Assembly (NCBI GenBank): GCA_027886175.1
Contig: JAJNNQ010000040.1
Location: 25,502,001 to 25,566,000, forward strand
Reading direction: 5' to 3'
Origin: Phylloscopus collybita
Lineage: Eukaryota > Chordata > Aves > Passeriformes > Phylloscopidae
DNA: 64,000 nucleotides
Numbering within the stretch: the stretch's first letter is position 1; each line of letters opens with the position of its first letter. Positions 26,840-39,429 of the stretch are shown one piece after another. The notes beneath the pieces are model-generated. The model did not search any database and was not told where the DNA came from. It saw only the letters and a program-made list of their open reading frames with translations. A program made the position numbers and the translations under genes.

Positions 26840-26843
<4 letters not shown>
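25441..26843. other. Noncoding stretch, no gene recognised
   Basis: Apart from the (TA)19 run at 26219-26256 nothing is recognised. Open frames are short and unremarkable. Confidence 0.5.
26219..26256. repeat. (TA)19 microsatellite
   Basis: This is an uninterrupted 38-bp TA dinucleotide run, self-complementary and likely to be length-variable. Confidence 0.97.

Positions 26844-26890
<47 letters not shown>
26844..26890 (+). repeat. 47-nt poly(T) tract
   Basis: This is a pure T run of 47 bases. On the minus strand it would be a poly(A) tail lying just 3' of the old CR1 remnant at 26900-27130. CR1 elements do not carry poly(A) tails, so it is more likely an expanded homopolymer or the end of an unrelated retrocopy. 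Its length also makes it prone to sequencing error. Confidence 0.9.
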
Positions 26891-26894
<4 letters not shown>

Positions 26895-26899
26895 TATTT

Positions 26900-27130
26900 C
26901 CAAATTTGATCCTTACAATTATATATCTGTCCCAGTGTTTCTGTCTCCAGCAGTGGAGAGTATTAGATCTTGGAGAAAAGTGCTAAAACTCCCACAGTGG
27001 ACAATTATGGAATAAGCTGCTCTAAGGAAAAGTTCTTTCCTAACCGCAGGATGCCTTGAAGTATTTCTGTTCTGTTTAATGTAATTGGAGATCTTCATAT
27101 TAGTCCTATAAATGCCAAATCCCTTTATTA
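26900..27130 (-). mobile_element. Ancient CR1-like LINE 3' UTR, minus strand
   Basis: Read on the minus strand, the sequence gives GGTTAGGAAAGAACTTTTCC, TATTCCATAATTGTCCACTG, GTGGGAGTTTTAGCAC, CTCCACTGCTGGAGACAGAA and ACACTGGGACAGAT. This is the layout of old amniote CR1/L3-like 3' ends ('...attccataattgcccactgtgggag...ctgctggagacaggatactgggctagatgg'). It has no coding part. The assignment is by memory of the consensus and should be checked against a repeat library. Confidence 0.65.
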
Positions 27131-27492
27131 ATCCTTCTGCAAGGTTAGTTTTTTTTAAAGTCAGTTCTGCACAGTGGCTGTTCAAAAAAGTAGAAATTCA
27201 ACTTTAAGAAAAATCTTTCTGTTTTCAAAGCAGGACAAGATCTAACTGATAATTTTAAAGTGTATTTTTCTTCATGACAAGCCTGATATATTCCAGTTGA
27301 AAGCCAAGCATGATAATTCATGCTGGTTGTAGGAAACCAAATGAATTTTGTTGCTGCTAGAGAGAATGTTCTTGAGACTTTTTTTTAATGTTGTTATTTT
27401 TTATTTACCTGTTCCAGGTATTCCTGTAATTCTTTGTGTAAGACTCATTCCCAAATCCTTTGGAACATACCTCAGATGTTCTCTTCAGAGCA

Positions 27493-27530
27493 TTATGCAC
27501 CTTTTTTCTTTTTATGCACCTTTTTTCTTT
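27493..27530. repeat. 19-bp perfect tandem duplication
   Basis: TTATGCACCTTTTTTCTTT occurs twice back to back (27493-27511 and 27512-27530). It is a recent slippage or duplication event. Confidence 0.85.
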
Positions 27531-28543
27531 TCTGTAGGTTCATGATCTAAGTTTCAAACATCTAATTCACTACTAATCTTTATAAGAAATAGGATCATAA
27601 ATTCAGGCATTAAAGATAAATATTAGGTAAATTATGAGGCTAATGTGTTCCCAACTAAGTAATTTTCTGATAAGCATTGACATTTCGGAAGAAATTTAAT
27701 TATTGATGTGCAATAGATCAAGAATGATTAATCAAAAGGGTATTACAAGTTCAAATGGATATAAATTATAAGTTTTATAATGCTGACATTATTTCATTTA
27801 CTAGGGGTAGTCATCTTGAATTAGACAACGTTGGGGCACATTGTGGGAATATTAATTTTTTTCCTGACTTCCCACAGATTCTGAACTGGCAGGAACTGGC
27901 CACAGTTGCCAAGTCTAAATCCTATGTCAAATTTCAATTGAAATCTGTGTCTGAAAGACTGTTTAACATGTATAATGGTGTCAAACACCAGCAATCTTTT
28001 AAAAGAAAATTGCTTTGGCTTCAGTTTTCCAGGGCTGATGGGGAGGTGGTGTTTAACCTTCTAATGATCTAATGAGCAAGAACTATGTTGTACCATAACG
28101 CAGTGAAAAATACCATCATCTATTTTTATCTAAGATGGCATATTTTAAGGTTACACTGAGTAGTTTAGATGCTGTAGATTTCATTTTGCAACACAATTTT
28201 TTCTCTGATAGTGTAGTGCTGATACTGCTTTCTCATGAATATGTAACAGCATAAGGAAAGAGCTGGACAGTATGTGTTCTATATTAAGAAATCTATTTTC
28301 TCATCATTATAAAACACAAATATGTTCCTAACAGAACTATCCATACTGCTAAGTATGTTTAAATCAGCTGTTACACACTGGTTTTACGCAAAAATACGAT
28401 TCTTGTCTATTCAGGTTCTGAACATGCTGTCTATTGTGCATGCTGTGTGCTATCTGACAGCTCCATTGCTGTTAGGGTTGGATCTGTGGTGATGATTTCT
28501 CAGCCCTTGTGAAGGTTGTATAAAGGTGTGGCCTTTCAACTCT

Positions 28544-28578
28544 GAGATGAGTTTGGGTTTCAAAGTCAAACTCATCTC
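28544..28578. repeat. 12-bp inverted repeat with 11-nt spacer
   Basis: GAGATGAGTTTG at 28544-28555 is exactly complementary to CAAACTCATCTC at 28567-28578. It can form a hairpin. No element edges or gene are seen beside it. Confidence 0.75.
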
Positions 28579-31500
28579 TAAAATGCCTTTTCCATCTCAA
28601 TAATCAGTTTACTAAAAATCTTCTAGGTTAGCACAGTACCAATGTAATTGTGAATCTAGAGCTTAAAAAATAAAAAAAAAAAAAACCAACCAAACAACAC
28701 TAAAAAATCCCAATCCCAAAATCCCAATCTCCCAAAAAACGAACACATTTCAGTGCCTTTCAAGAATTTATTTTTTTTTAATGTGAAAATTTAGATGCAG
28801 TTTTACCTAGAGAATCTGTATGGGGCAATGTCAGCAGATAAGACAGTTGGTATTTTCCCTCAATCTGACTTGCTCAATTATTCAAAGCAGGTAGGAAGCC
28901 CAATATAAGGATCTTTGGTTATCAGTTCCCTTTAGAGTATTTTGCTCTTCCCACAGCTTCCATGGCAACTGAGGGATATTTAGAGGTTCAGTTCAGTGGC
29001 ACACGTCAGTGATAACAAGAAGACAATGGCTCTCTGAGAGTAACATCTTTGTTCTCAGTTACCCTAGAGAACAAGTTAATGGAAGAAGAGGTGCCCCATT
29101 TCTGCTGCAGGTCAGAGTGGTGCCAGCATCTCGTGCATGGAAGTATCAGTGACTTCCTATGCATTTTTGCTTTCCCAGCATACCATCCAGCCATTACGGG
29201 AAGTCATGCAAACATGTATCATTGCATTGCTTTCTTGCCTTTTTTTTTCTTGGAATAGGTGAAAACGACAACTGTACAGCCAATATTTTGTTAAAAAAGG
29301 TCATCTCCTTAATATGGCAGACTTCAGCCTTTATGATAATGAAAATTCATGTAAATTTTTTTATTACTGTAATATCTGCACAAAGACTGCGATAGCATTT
29401 TCTGTTTGGAAGAATTAAAAATCAAACCATCTTAGAATTTGCTGAAAGGTCTTCAAAATTTTGTCTATGAGTTTATAATTTTCAGTAATTTTTTTGTTGT
29501 GGTGGGCTAAACACTGCAGTATGACAATTGTGGTTTTTTTCTGTTTTCACATGTATTTTCATTTAAAAAAAGGAATATATTTCAGGGGTGGAGATCAGTG
29601 AATTTTTTAAAAATTGTATCAAATTGCATTTTTAAAAGAGACAGATTTCTGTGTAAAAAATCACCCAACAGCCTAAGTATTGAACCTGACTAGAAGTGAT
29701 TTAACCAACTGTAAGGTCATGACTGTGTAACACAAACTTTCTGTTCTATAGCTATTGGCATGGGATTTTTTTAAAAAAAATTGTTTGACTTCCACTTCAG
29801 GCTCGTTGTGCCTTTGAAAACACCATGCTACAGTAACATAGTTTTGAGCTGGCAAGTTCTGTACAAGTGCATGTGTTTTAAAGATATGCAAGGAAGATCT
29901 CCCTTGTAATCTTAGTCATTAAGATGTGCATGCAGATGCCTTTACAGGGATTCCTATTTGTCTGCTCTGATTCTGCATGATCAGCACGTCTGCTTCTGAT
30001 GTCTGAAGTCACTACTTTTGTAGTGGCCTTTTCCTGTAGGCCTTACTCATTTTTTCAGGAGGGTGTGCCCTTTTCTCAGCTGTGTGCTTGAGCTATTTTG
30101 GTGCAGGCCAGCATGGCTGGGATTTTGCTCAGGTTTTTAGCTTGAATTTGGATAAACAATGATTTTTAATTGCAAAACAATCATGTAATACAATGAAGAT
30201 TTAAGTAAAGTAACAAAGAGTAGAGAAATATAATTTCCTCATGTGCACAGTGGGGTTCACCTGGTGATGAAAGGACCAAACACTAAGAACTCACTGAAAA
30301 TGAAGGGTAAGATGGTGTGTGATGAGGACATTTTATGCTTAGTGTCACCCCAAACCAAGTTCTGATCTCTAGGGTTAAAGAATTCAACTGCCGTGATTAA
30401 CCACTGTCAAGGAAAGATTGGAAACAGCAATCAATAGTCAGTGGGATGAATCTTGAGGGTTGCATGTAAGTTTGTGTACAGTAATTTTTAAACTGCATAT
30501 TTTAATGCACGAAATGCTAAGACTGGTTTATAACTTAAACCAACTGCAGAAATTATATTTATTGTATTTTATCAAGTACCTGTTTTCTTCTTTTCTGATG
30601 GTTTATTTTAAATACCACATACTTTCATGCGTATTTAAGTTGTTCTGTGGGGAGTGAACCTTGTATCGTAGAAGCAAAACCCATAAGCTATACATTGCAT
30701 TTGGTGAGATTTAACTTCAGATTCTTGTTTAAGCTTCTCTCTGCAGGGATCAGATGGCCACAGTATTCTGAAGTGGGCTGCATTTATTTAAAGAGATTTT
30801 TGCTATTTTCTTGTAAAAGGGCTCACGAGCACAGAGCTCATGAATTTGGAATGGGGAAAAAGTACAGAAAAGAGTAAGCATTTTGCACTTGAGAAATATT
30901 GGTGTATTCAAGGATGGCCTTATTTACCAGTAGAGATTTTCTACTTCTTTTCCTCTTACACACCATGAAATGTGGCTTAATACTGCTGATGTATTGCATG
31001 GTGTTGATGGTGCCTGGCTGCACGGGGAGGTGCAGGGGGCAGCATGCCCAGCTAAAGGCAATCTAGTCAGGACTCATTCCGGTGTTGCTGAGTTAAAATG
31101 AATCTGCTTAGTGAGAGAATTTGTCTTACCACTGTTCTTTAAACAGACAAGAAAGGGCCACTTCTGTGAAGGGTTAGAGGCTTTTCAGTAGTCGGAGTTG
31201 TCAGCCAAGTGAGTGCTCTGTTTGCTTTCCCTCTGCAGGGGCCTGTGTGCAAAGTGGAAATTCAAGGTTGAAATGGGATCTCTGCAGTCATTTATGTGAG
31301 AGTTGTACGATGATGCCCCTAGATGAAAGAATACATAAAAATTCATAAGATACATGAGGAGCAAATTTCATTAATATTTATCAGCCTTCTTCTTTGTGGA
31401 ATATACAGATGTTAGCTCATTGTTGCATTTAAATGCAGTATACTCAAGACAGGAAAGAAGTAATGGGCAGTAAATTCCAGTAACCTAATGCTTCTGAGTA

Positions 31501-33015
31501 CGTGGCCATGCAGTCAGAATGATAGTATCTACTGCTTCTAACACAGTATTTTCATCTGCTCTTCCTCTCATGTGAGTTTGTGAAAATTTAAGAACTTTAT
31601 TATCATCCCAAGTATGGCACTAAAGCCCTTTGTTTTTCAAAGGCTGCCCTTCAGACTTCACCAATTGCTCTACCATCGCAATGCCAGTGAGACTGGAAAA
31701 TTAATCCACGGTGGTAAGACACAATTTCTGTTAACATACCCGGGTTTTAATCTACTGTGCTCTTTCTGAGAGAGGACAAAAGTTCAACCTGTAGCTCATC
31801 ATTCAGTTCTGCTTCAGAAGTGTAGCGGAGGGGGAGAGGGTTATTTGGAGTTACAAATGTGTTAAAGCCTATCAAATTCTGCTGTGGCTACTCATGTTCT
31901 CATGCTAGGGGGTAATTACTTGGAACCAAGGTTCTTGGCAGGATGTACTTTGTGCCATACCAGAAAAACAGGCAGAGCAGTGCAGTGTAATAAGCAGTTT
32001 TGTATAACATTGTTCCAATTAGCTCGTGCCAGGACCCATTAACAGCACTTTCTCCCATTTTTATCTCCCAGCCAAACACAACAGTAATACCCTAGCAAAC
32101 AATTACAATCAATCCATCAGGTCTTACCAAATGACAACACATAATCAGTTACTGAGGAGTCCTGCATTGTTTGTGGTGACTGATGGGGGTACCCTGAAGT
32201 AAAACCAGAGTGTGAGAAGTCTCAATGTGGCAATTCTGCTTGTGCCTCAAACTCAGCAGTTTCATCTGGGAGAGTTCTCACGTGAGACTTCCTCTAAGAT
32301 ATAAAAAAACCCCCAGCATTCTGCTCTCTTGGGATGTGGGAAAGAACCACCACCTAATTCCATATATAAAGGGCCTACCTTGGTTGAGAAATTCATGCAG
32401 TGCTATCAGCTTCTGTGATGTCCTGAGATCTGCAGTTATCATTCCCTGTTGTAGGCATTTGCTTTCAGCCTCCAGGAGATACATGGTTTTGCTTTTGCCT
32501 TCTCTCTCCTTAGCTGCTGCAAATCCTGGCTGTGTCTGATGTTAGTTTCCAACAGTGCATGCCTTCTCTCTGGAGTTTTTGGTTGAGCAAAATGTGATAG
32601 CTATTGAGAGAATTTCTCCTCAGCCCATGTTTTAGATCAGATATTTGTGCAGATCCAGGATATACTGAAGTGCCGGAAACATCTGTGAGTTCCTGCTAAG
32701 CAGGCCCTCCAATATTGCATTGGATCACTGTGAGAGTCAACTGTCATCTGTAAGATAGAAGCTAGATGCATACACATTCTCCAGGCTATCCAACAGACTT
32801 CAGAGAATTACAGCATTAATCCCAGTGTCAAAGGTGGAAAAAAATTAAATAAAACAGTCAAAATTGATGCAGTTCTCCCTACAGTGGAGGCTGGCTCTAA
32901 TGGCCTGTCAGAGGCACAGAACACTGCCAGGTGTTTCAGACCTGGGCAATGCTCACTGCACAACAGGCTATTGCAAAAATAGTACCAGAGGAGCAGTTTC
33001 AAAAAGCCCTTAGAG

Positions 33016-33035
33016 AAAAAAAAAAAAAAAAAAAA
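33016..33035 (+). repeat. A20 homopolymer
   Basis: This is a pure run of 20 A. No retrocopy could be recognised immediately upstream. Confidence 0.9.
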
Positions 33036-34234
33036 TCAATTATCTAGAAAAACAGAGTTTAGGAAATGATGATAGGACTGTAAGAGTCCTGAAGGAATTG
33101 AGGACTCTGACCCTCAGAGGATTTTAACTAAATGGCTGCTTAGTTGATTTGATTTACTTGGGGACAGAGGGGCAGAGGAGCATGGAAGAAAAAAGCTTAA
33201 ATGAAGCTAGATGGAGAAAAGATTCTCTAATAGATCAGACAGAACAATAGTAAGAGCTTTATTACAGTCTTGTTAAAATTCCCCCAGCTGAACAGTTATT
33301 CAGTTATCATGTTAAGATCCCACTATAGCATGTTCCTAAGGGGATTTTTTTCAGTCTCAAAGGTTATATTCATGCCATAGTAGAAACAAATCAGTATTTC
33401 TCCAGTTTATGTGCCAAGGGAAGACTGAAGTCATTCCTTGTGAGCCATCTGCAGATCCCATCAGCCCAAAAAGAGCCATGTATAAACCATTTAAAACAGA
33501 CTTCTGCAACTATCTTTTCATCCAAGCCATAGAGAATGTCTTTAATTTCTTTCTCTTTCCTGCGTACACTCAGTTTGCTTCTTTCTTCTGCTGTGAAAAT
33601 GTTACTCCGGTTTTCCTTCCTTGAAAGGCATGTGTATGAGAGTCATCCCAGCAACCCTTGGATCTCATTTTTTAAAATCGGCTACTAAGAATTACTGCTT
33701 TGTATTATCCTGAATACATTCCACTGCTCCAAACATCTGTCTCTCTCCATCCTTCTCTTCTAAACACTGCACATTGGCTGTAGCTCAAGAGCATTCTGAT
33801 GTTGCAGTAGGGCACTTCACCTCAAGTGATGGCTCTCCAGCTTCAATGATCTTTTGCTTTCTCCAGCCAGGAAAATGAGTGGTAGAAACCCCAATGTGTG
33901 ATTGCCTGCCTGTGCACCAAGGTGTTGCTGAAGGAGCACTTACAGCCTTACTTCATACATCCCATCCAGGCAAATTTGTGAAGGTATCATGCTGTGTCTA
34001 GGAGGAGGGTGGTTAGGTGTTCCTATGCAAAGATAAAACATGGTGCAAAGGATGGTGACAGATGAAAATGTGTTGGCAGATGGCAAGCTGCTGCTGCTAC
34101 TGCTTTATTTGTTTCCATAGCAAAAAGTGCGTAGGAAAAAAATACCTCTGGTCAACTAACTAAGCACAGGGTGCCATGTGGATTCTTTAGGGCAACGTTT
34201 TACCTCTTTATGAGAGTCATAATGGCTGAGTTTG

Positions 34235-34300
34235 TCATGTGATATCAGCAGGGAGGTTCGACTAGATGACCTGCAGTAGTGAAACTAGATAGAGAAAATC
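34235..34300 (+). mobile_element. Possible eroded CR1 3' tail
   Basis: GCAGGGAGGTTCGACTAGAT followed by GACCTGCAG near 34249-34277 resembles the CR1 tail 'caggrggttggactagatgacct'. The surrounding sequence is too diverged to extend the match. It may be a very old CR1 end or chance. Confidence 0.35.
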
Positions 34301-37214
34301 AATCATCATTATCAGTGACATTTATACAAATTATTTCCTTCCATAATCTTAGTAGCAGCACTCTGAAATAGTTCTTTTTAAAATATAGGACATTCATAAA
34401 CTATTTATTCTTAAAATTGGTTCTAGAAATTTTTCTGTGTTTGCTTTAGTGCTTTGTAGAATGCAGATAGACCATTATGCCGACAATTACTTTACAAGGT
34501 TTGTAAATACGGGGTGAAGTCTGTGAATTTAAATACTGATACAGGAATTAAGGTTTGCTTCAACAAAGACAATTCATGATAGTTCTTTTGGAAATGCTAC
34601 AATCTGTTAAAGCTGAAGTGACATTAAAATACACATATTAAATATGTATTAGATAAATATTAAGACTGAAATATGCAAATTTTGGTGCTTGTAATTGCAT
34701 TTTTTGTTTTCCTGATGTGTCTATTGATTTTTTTGATGACACCGAATTTTCCTCTTCTGATCTTTTAACACTTAAAAAAAATGCAGCAGTACCAGGGTTA
34801 GTTGCATTATTGTCAAATCCTCAGTGGGTGGTTCTGTTGAACTAGTGACTCACCTCACCTTTAGTATTTACAAAGAACATTTGGTATATCTTAGATATTA
34901 AGGGAAATAAATAGGTATATAAAACCAATTTCCAGTCAAATGTCATTTGAGACTTTGGAGTAAATATTGCATTATTTTATGCACTATCATTTATTATTTG
35001 TACTGAATAAAAATAAGACTTTGACCTTCAGTGATTTAGTTGTTTTCTAGGACACAATGAAGGCTTTAATAAATGTAATTTAATGGTCTAGGATGTGGGT
35101 AAAAAGATGTGCAGATACAGACTGTAAGGAAAATGCTAATTATCTTAAATTTAATTACAGAAAAAGATCATGATGAGAATACATAAAAACCCTTGAAGTG
35201 CAGCCAAAACATTTTCCAAAGAACATTAAAAATGATTGCTGTTTACTAATCACAGATGATGTAGACACAAAGCTGCAGCAAGAAACACGCCTAAATTTCA
35301 CCTATGTGGGTAGCAGTAGAAAATCTGGGCCAGATGTAGAGAAAACTAGGACCTTAGTGTTACAGAAGAGTAATTTGTTTGAGGCTGAAGCACAGACTTC
35401 CCCATTACCTCTGAACCATGTCAGCTGAACATGTCAACAGACTCCATACATGACAAATGTCTCCACCAGACTTCCTCATCTGTGAGTACTGATGCACACA
35501 AAATTGCATGATCTTTGTGAGGAGTCCTGCAGCTTTTGGTGGTCTCCTTTTGTGTTTAATGTAAAGTCTGAAGAGTACAGGTAGGAGAGAAATGATAGTA
35601 CATGACAGCAGCATTACCTACCTATTAACTGTGGGTGTTCAAGGATGACTCTGTCTTAAATGTAGCTGGGAACTTTCTTCATCATGGTAAAGATGGAAGG
35701 TTTCACAATCCTGCATTTTCAGGCAGGAAATACATGGTAGCCAGGGGTGAAGCAGAGAAGTCTGTTTATTGAAAGAATTTTGTGATGATTGATTTTCATC
35801 TCAGGACTCTGACTTCCAGTTCCCTTGAAAGTACTGCTAATTTCTGAAAAGTCTCATTCTTACATTGTTTTATCCCAACCTGAATGTTGCCCATTCAGAC
35901 AAACTGAATCCCAGAATGCTAATTTTTGTCCCTGTTAAATGTAATATTTGATATATTTGATAAATCAGTAAATTCAAATGAGGATTAGGACATCCAAAAT
36001 TAGAGTTTCCTTTCATAACTTTTGCTTAAACCATTTCTTTACCCCTGTTCCACTAAGGAAAAAATGTGTAGGTATTTGGGCTAGCTGTTTGTCTGGTTGG
36101 CTTCCAGTTGTCCTTCCTAGTTGGAGATGAATAGGAAGAAAAGACAGCAAATAAAAATATCAACAGAGACACACTAATAAGAATGGATTGGGCTTCTCAC
36201 TACTGTTTAATATCCAGCTGGTTTGTTTCAACCTTTATTTCCTCTACAACGCTACTATTTCTCAGACTGCTAGGTAATCTGAACTTGCTTCCCAAATCTG
36301 AAAGTGAGGTAAGTACAAATGATACAGTAAGACAAAGGAGAAATCTTCAGGTAATTCAAAGACAACCCTGAGACACAGGATCAGCATCATCTTCCTGATG
36401 GTCTTGTGGTATAGTACTTGAAAGGATCATCTCCCTCATCCTACCCATTTCCTTTTTATCATCCTGATAGAAGAATTGATTACTCAAGTGCCATTTAAAG
36501 TGAGAAAAGGATAGAGGGCTGAGATGCTGCAGGTGAGAAGGGCAGTACTGGGAAGGAAGGAAGTGACCAGTAGGGCACAGCGTGGGCTGAATGTGAATGC
36601 AGAGCAATGCAGGTGAGCCTTGGTCCTGCATCCCACAGGTGCTTTCTGCTAACAGCAAGAGCTGGCCTGCCACTAACCTACCCCTGACAGCTGTTGAAAA
36701 ACCCAATTGGAGAGTAATGATCCACGGACCACAGCTAGAAACCTCATGCAGCCTTGGCTGTGGATTTGGCACGTGCTTGCAAGACGTTTTCAGGGAGCTT
36801 TTGTTCTGACCTCTTAAGCAATGCGTGCTGTCAGCTGGTGTGGGGCTGGCCCCTGTGCCCAAGTGGGAACAAAGGGAACTAGAGGAGCAAAACAAGTACC
36901 TGTCAGAGCCCCTGGAAGGCTGCTTGGCCTGACATGTTTGGGGAGAAAGGATTCATTATAATTTAGGCAAACCAGAAAACACTGTGGTTTTAGATCTTTC
37001 AGGCTGTGCAACAGATGGTGTTGTTTTGGCTGGCACAGGAGGCAGGTTTTAAAGCAACTTCCAGAGATAATGGAGCTACAACCAGCCGAGTTGAAAAAGA
37101 GTACAGGGAATTAGAAGGCATAACACATTTACATGGAGAAAAGGAGAAGAGGAGCTTTGAAACTAAACTTGGACTTTAAAGGCAGCCATCTGACTTGTTT
37201 GCTGCTTCTAGGTA

Positions 37215-38525
37215 GAGTCACTGGTGACTGGAAAAAGGGAAGCATTGCATGCATTTTTTAAAAAGGTAGAAAGTAAGACCCTGGGGACTACCAAGCTGTC
37301 AGACTCACCTCTGCGCCTGGGAAGATCATGGAACAAATCCTCCCAGAGTATATGCTACAAAATGGAGAACAGGGACATGATTCAAGACAGCCAGCATAGC
37401 TTCACCAAGGGCAAGTCCTGCCTAAACAACTTAGTGGCTTTGTATGACAGAATGCCTATTTCAGTGGACAAGGGAAAAGCCATGGATGTCATCTGTCTGG
37501 AATCTGTAAGGCCTTTGACAGACACCTCCACAACATCCGTCTCTGAGAGAGGATGTGGACTGTTTGGTGGATGAGGAATTGGTTGGATGGTCACATCCAG
37601 AGAGTAGTGGTTAACAGATCAGAGTCAAGATAGACATCAGTGACAAGTGGTGTCCCTCAGGGATCCACATTTGGACCACTGCCATTTAAGGTCTTCATCA
37701 ATGACATAAGCAGTGGGATCAAGTGCATCCTCAGCAAGTTTACAGATGACACCAAGCTGTGGGGTGCAGTTGGCACACCTGGAGGGTGGGATGCCATTCA
37801 GAGGGACCTAGACAAGCTTGAGAAGTGGGCCCATGCAAATCTCATGAAGTTTAACAAGACCCCAGTACAAGGTGCTGCACCTCAGTCAGGGCAGCCCCCC
37901 ATATCAACACAGGCTGGGGGATGAACGGATCAAGAGCAGGACTTGTGAGGCTGGTGAGAAGTGGCACATGGGCTGGCAACGTGCATCTGCAGCCTAGAAA
38001 GCCAATTGGATCTTGGGCTGCATGAAAAGCAGTGTGGCTAGCACGGTCAGGAAGGTGATTCTGCTCTTCTCCACTCTCATTAGACTGCACACTTGGAGTA
38101 CCGTGTCCAGTTCTGGGGTCTTCAGCACAGGAAAGACATGGACCTGTTGGAGCAGGACCAGAGGAGGCCCATGAAGATGATCAGGGGGCTGGAGCATCTC
38201 TCCTTTGAAGATAGGCTGAGAGAGCTGTGTTTTATTGTGGTCTTTCAGTGCTCAAAGGGGGCTTATAAATTTTTATCAGGGCTTGTTGTGATAGGAAAAA
38301 TGGCAATTGTTTTAAACTAAAGGGGTGTAGATTTAGACTAGTTCAAAGAATTACATTTCTCACGGCAAGGGGGGTAAAACACTGCAACAGGTTGCCCGTA
38401 GAGATAATAGATGTCCCATTCTGGAAACACAGTCAGGTTGGACAGGTCTCCAAATAACTTGATCTACAGAAGATGTCACATGATCTTTAAAGGTCCCTTC
38501 TAACCCAAACTGTTCTGTGATTCTA
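37215..38525 (+). mobile_element. CR1 LINE, 5'-truncated copy with 3' end
   Basis: This second sizeable CR1 copy is on the + strand. It enters the element just before the RT core (ACTGGAAAAAGGGAAGC, the 'dWrkgs' segment), runs through the RT and C-terminal region (GATCAGGGGGCTGGAGCATC at about 38180-38199) and ends in AAAGGTCCCTTCTAACCCAA and CTGTGATTCT near 38489-38524. That end is a single CR1 octamer and not a tandem array. It is moderately diverged and carries stop codons and frameshifts. Confidence 0.88.
37224..38320 (+). pseudogene. Broken CR1 reverse transcriptase
   Basis: Peptide remnants in shifting frames include FTKGKSCLNNLVALYD (about 37395-37445), a VDKGKAMDVICLE stretch leading to the motif A region, [11 protein letters not shown] (motif B, from about 37646) and [10 protein letters not shown] (motif C, 37740-37770, where the usual FADD/YADD reads FTDD), then [12 protein letters not shown], and beyond 38093 EYRVQFWGLQHRKDMDLLEQDQRRPMKM-like remains in another frame. 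Family knowledge: these belong to the CR1 ORF2 polymerase. Stops and frameshifts exclude activity. This copy retains the segment between the HKKG region and motif A that is deleted from the copy at 4.66-6.25 kb. Confidence 0.87.
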
Positions 38526-39364
38526 GAAGGAAAGGAGATATGATGGCATGATCTGCTCTGGGCTCCCTTGAGAATGGTGTAAATTGCTGAAAATACATAA
38601 CCTGGTCAGGACTGAGACACTGTAGTTATCATCTTGTATTGCTGATGTTTTCCATCCTCATATATCATTGAAAGAAGAGTTTTGCTGTCTGGGAGAAGTA
38701 AAAATTGTGAAAAACAGGTGTGGATAATCCACCAGAGCAGTCAGAGGAGAGCAAATACATTCAGCCAGGGAATGAGTCTTCAGTCTGCAGAGGACCTTGT
38801 CTTCAGCGATTGATCCCACCCTGTCACTTTCTGGGGTTTGTTTCTGCAGTTGCATTTCGGGTTATAAACCCTTGCTGGGCACACCTCCTACAAGCCATAA
38901 CTCCTGTTGTGATGGTGGGCCTTGCCTGACCTCTTTGATGTCTGCACTGCACCTTTACCCCTCCACTGTAGTGTCCAAGGGTGGATCACAGACCTGCTGG
39001 GCTGCAAGCCCTGGGGGCAGGTGCCCACACAGGGCCAGGCACTGCCTGAGAAGCCTGGCCTGGGACACATCCTGTTCAGATCATGATCAGCATTTGCTGC
39101 TGTGACCAAATAGTGCTGGCTAGCTAACAGTACTAGTTTCCTGATTAATTTAATGTTTGCTTGATGGCAACTAGGAGGACATACCTGATATTAAAGTGAA
39201 ATTCCCAAGGCTTATGGTACAGGTTTAATAGAAGGGCAATATTGAATCTTTTTAACTCTCTACCCACATTAACTTGCCCCTTGGCAAATACCTGCTGTCA
39301 GTCTGTCCAATTTATTTTGCGATTCAGGCATAATTTCCCACAAAGGGACACTTAAATCACTTAA

Positions 39365-39366
39365 TT

Positions 39367-39425
<59 letters not shown>
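39365..39425. repeat. T22 followed directly by A39
   Basis: A run of 22 T (39365-39386) joins without a break to a run of 39 A (39387-39425). This is a perfect homopolymer palindrome of 44 bp plus 17 extra A. It may come from a target-primed insertion with poly(A), from slippage, or from an assembly join. Confidence 0.95.

Positions 39426-39429
<4 letters not shown>

Larger units (their letters stand above)
27131..37214. other. Long noncoding stretch, no gene recognised
   Basis: This 10-kb AT-rich interval has no recognisable exon. The open frame at 27755-28072 (+, 105 codons) and that at 36356-36895 (-, 179 codons) are the longest; neither shows a domain or repeat structure I can name, and both are crossed by frames on the other strand. 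A 19-bp tandem duplication (27493-27530), an inverted repeat (28544-28578), an A20 run (33016-33035) and a weak CR1-like tail (34235-34300) are listed separately. Confidence 0.5.

Noticed and set aside
36356..36895. 179-codon open frame on the minus strand, the longest in the window
   Set aside because: Composition is rich in S, P, H and L with no known motif, a + frame runs through the same DNA, and there is no promoter, splice or poly(A) context.
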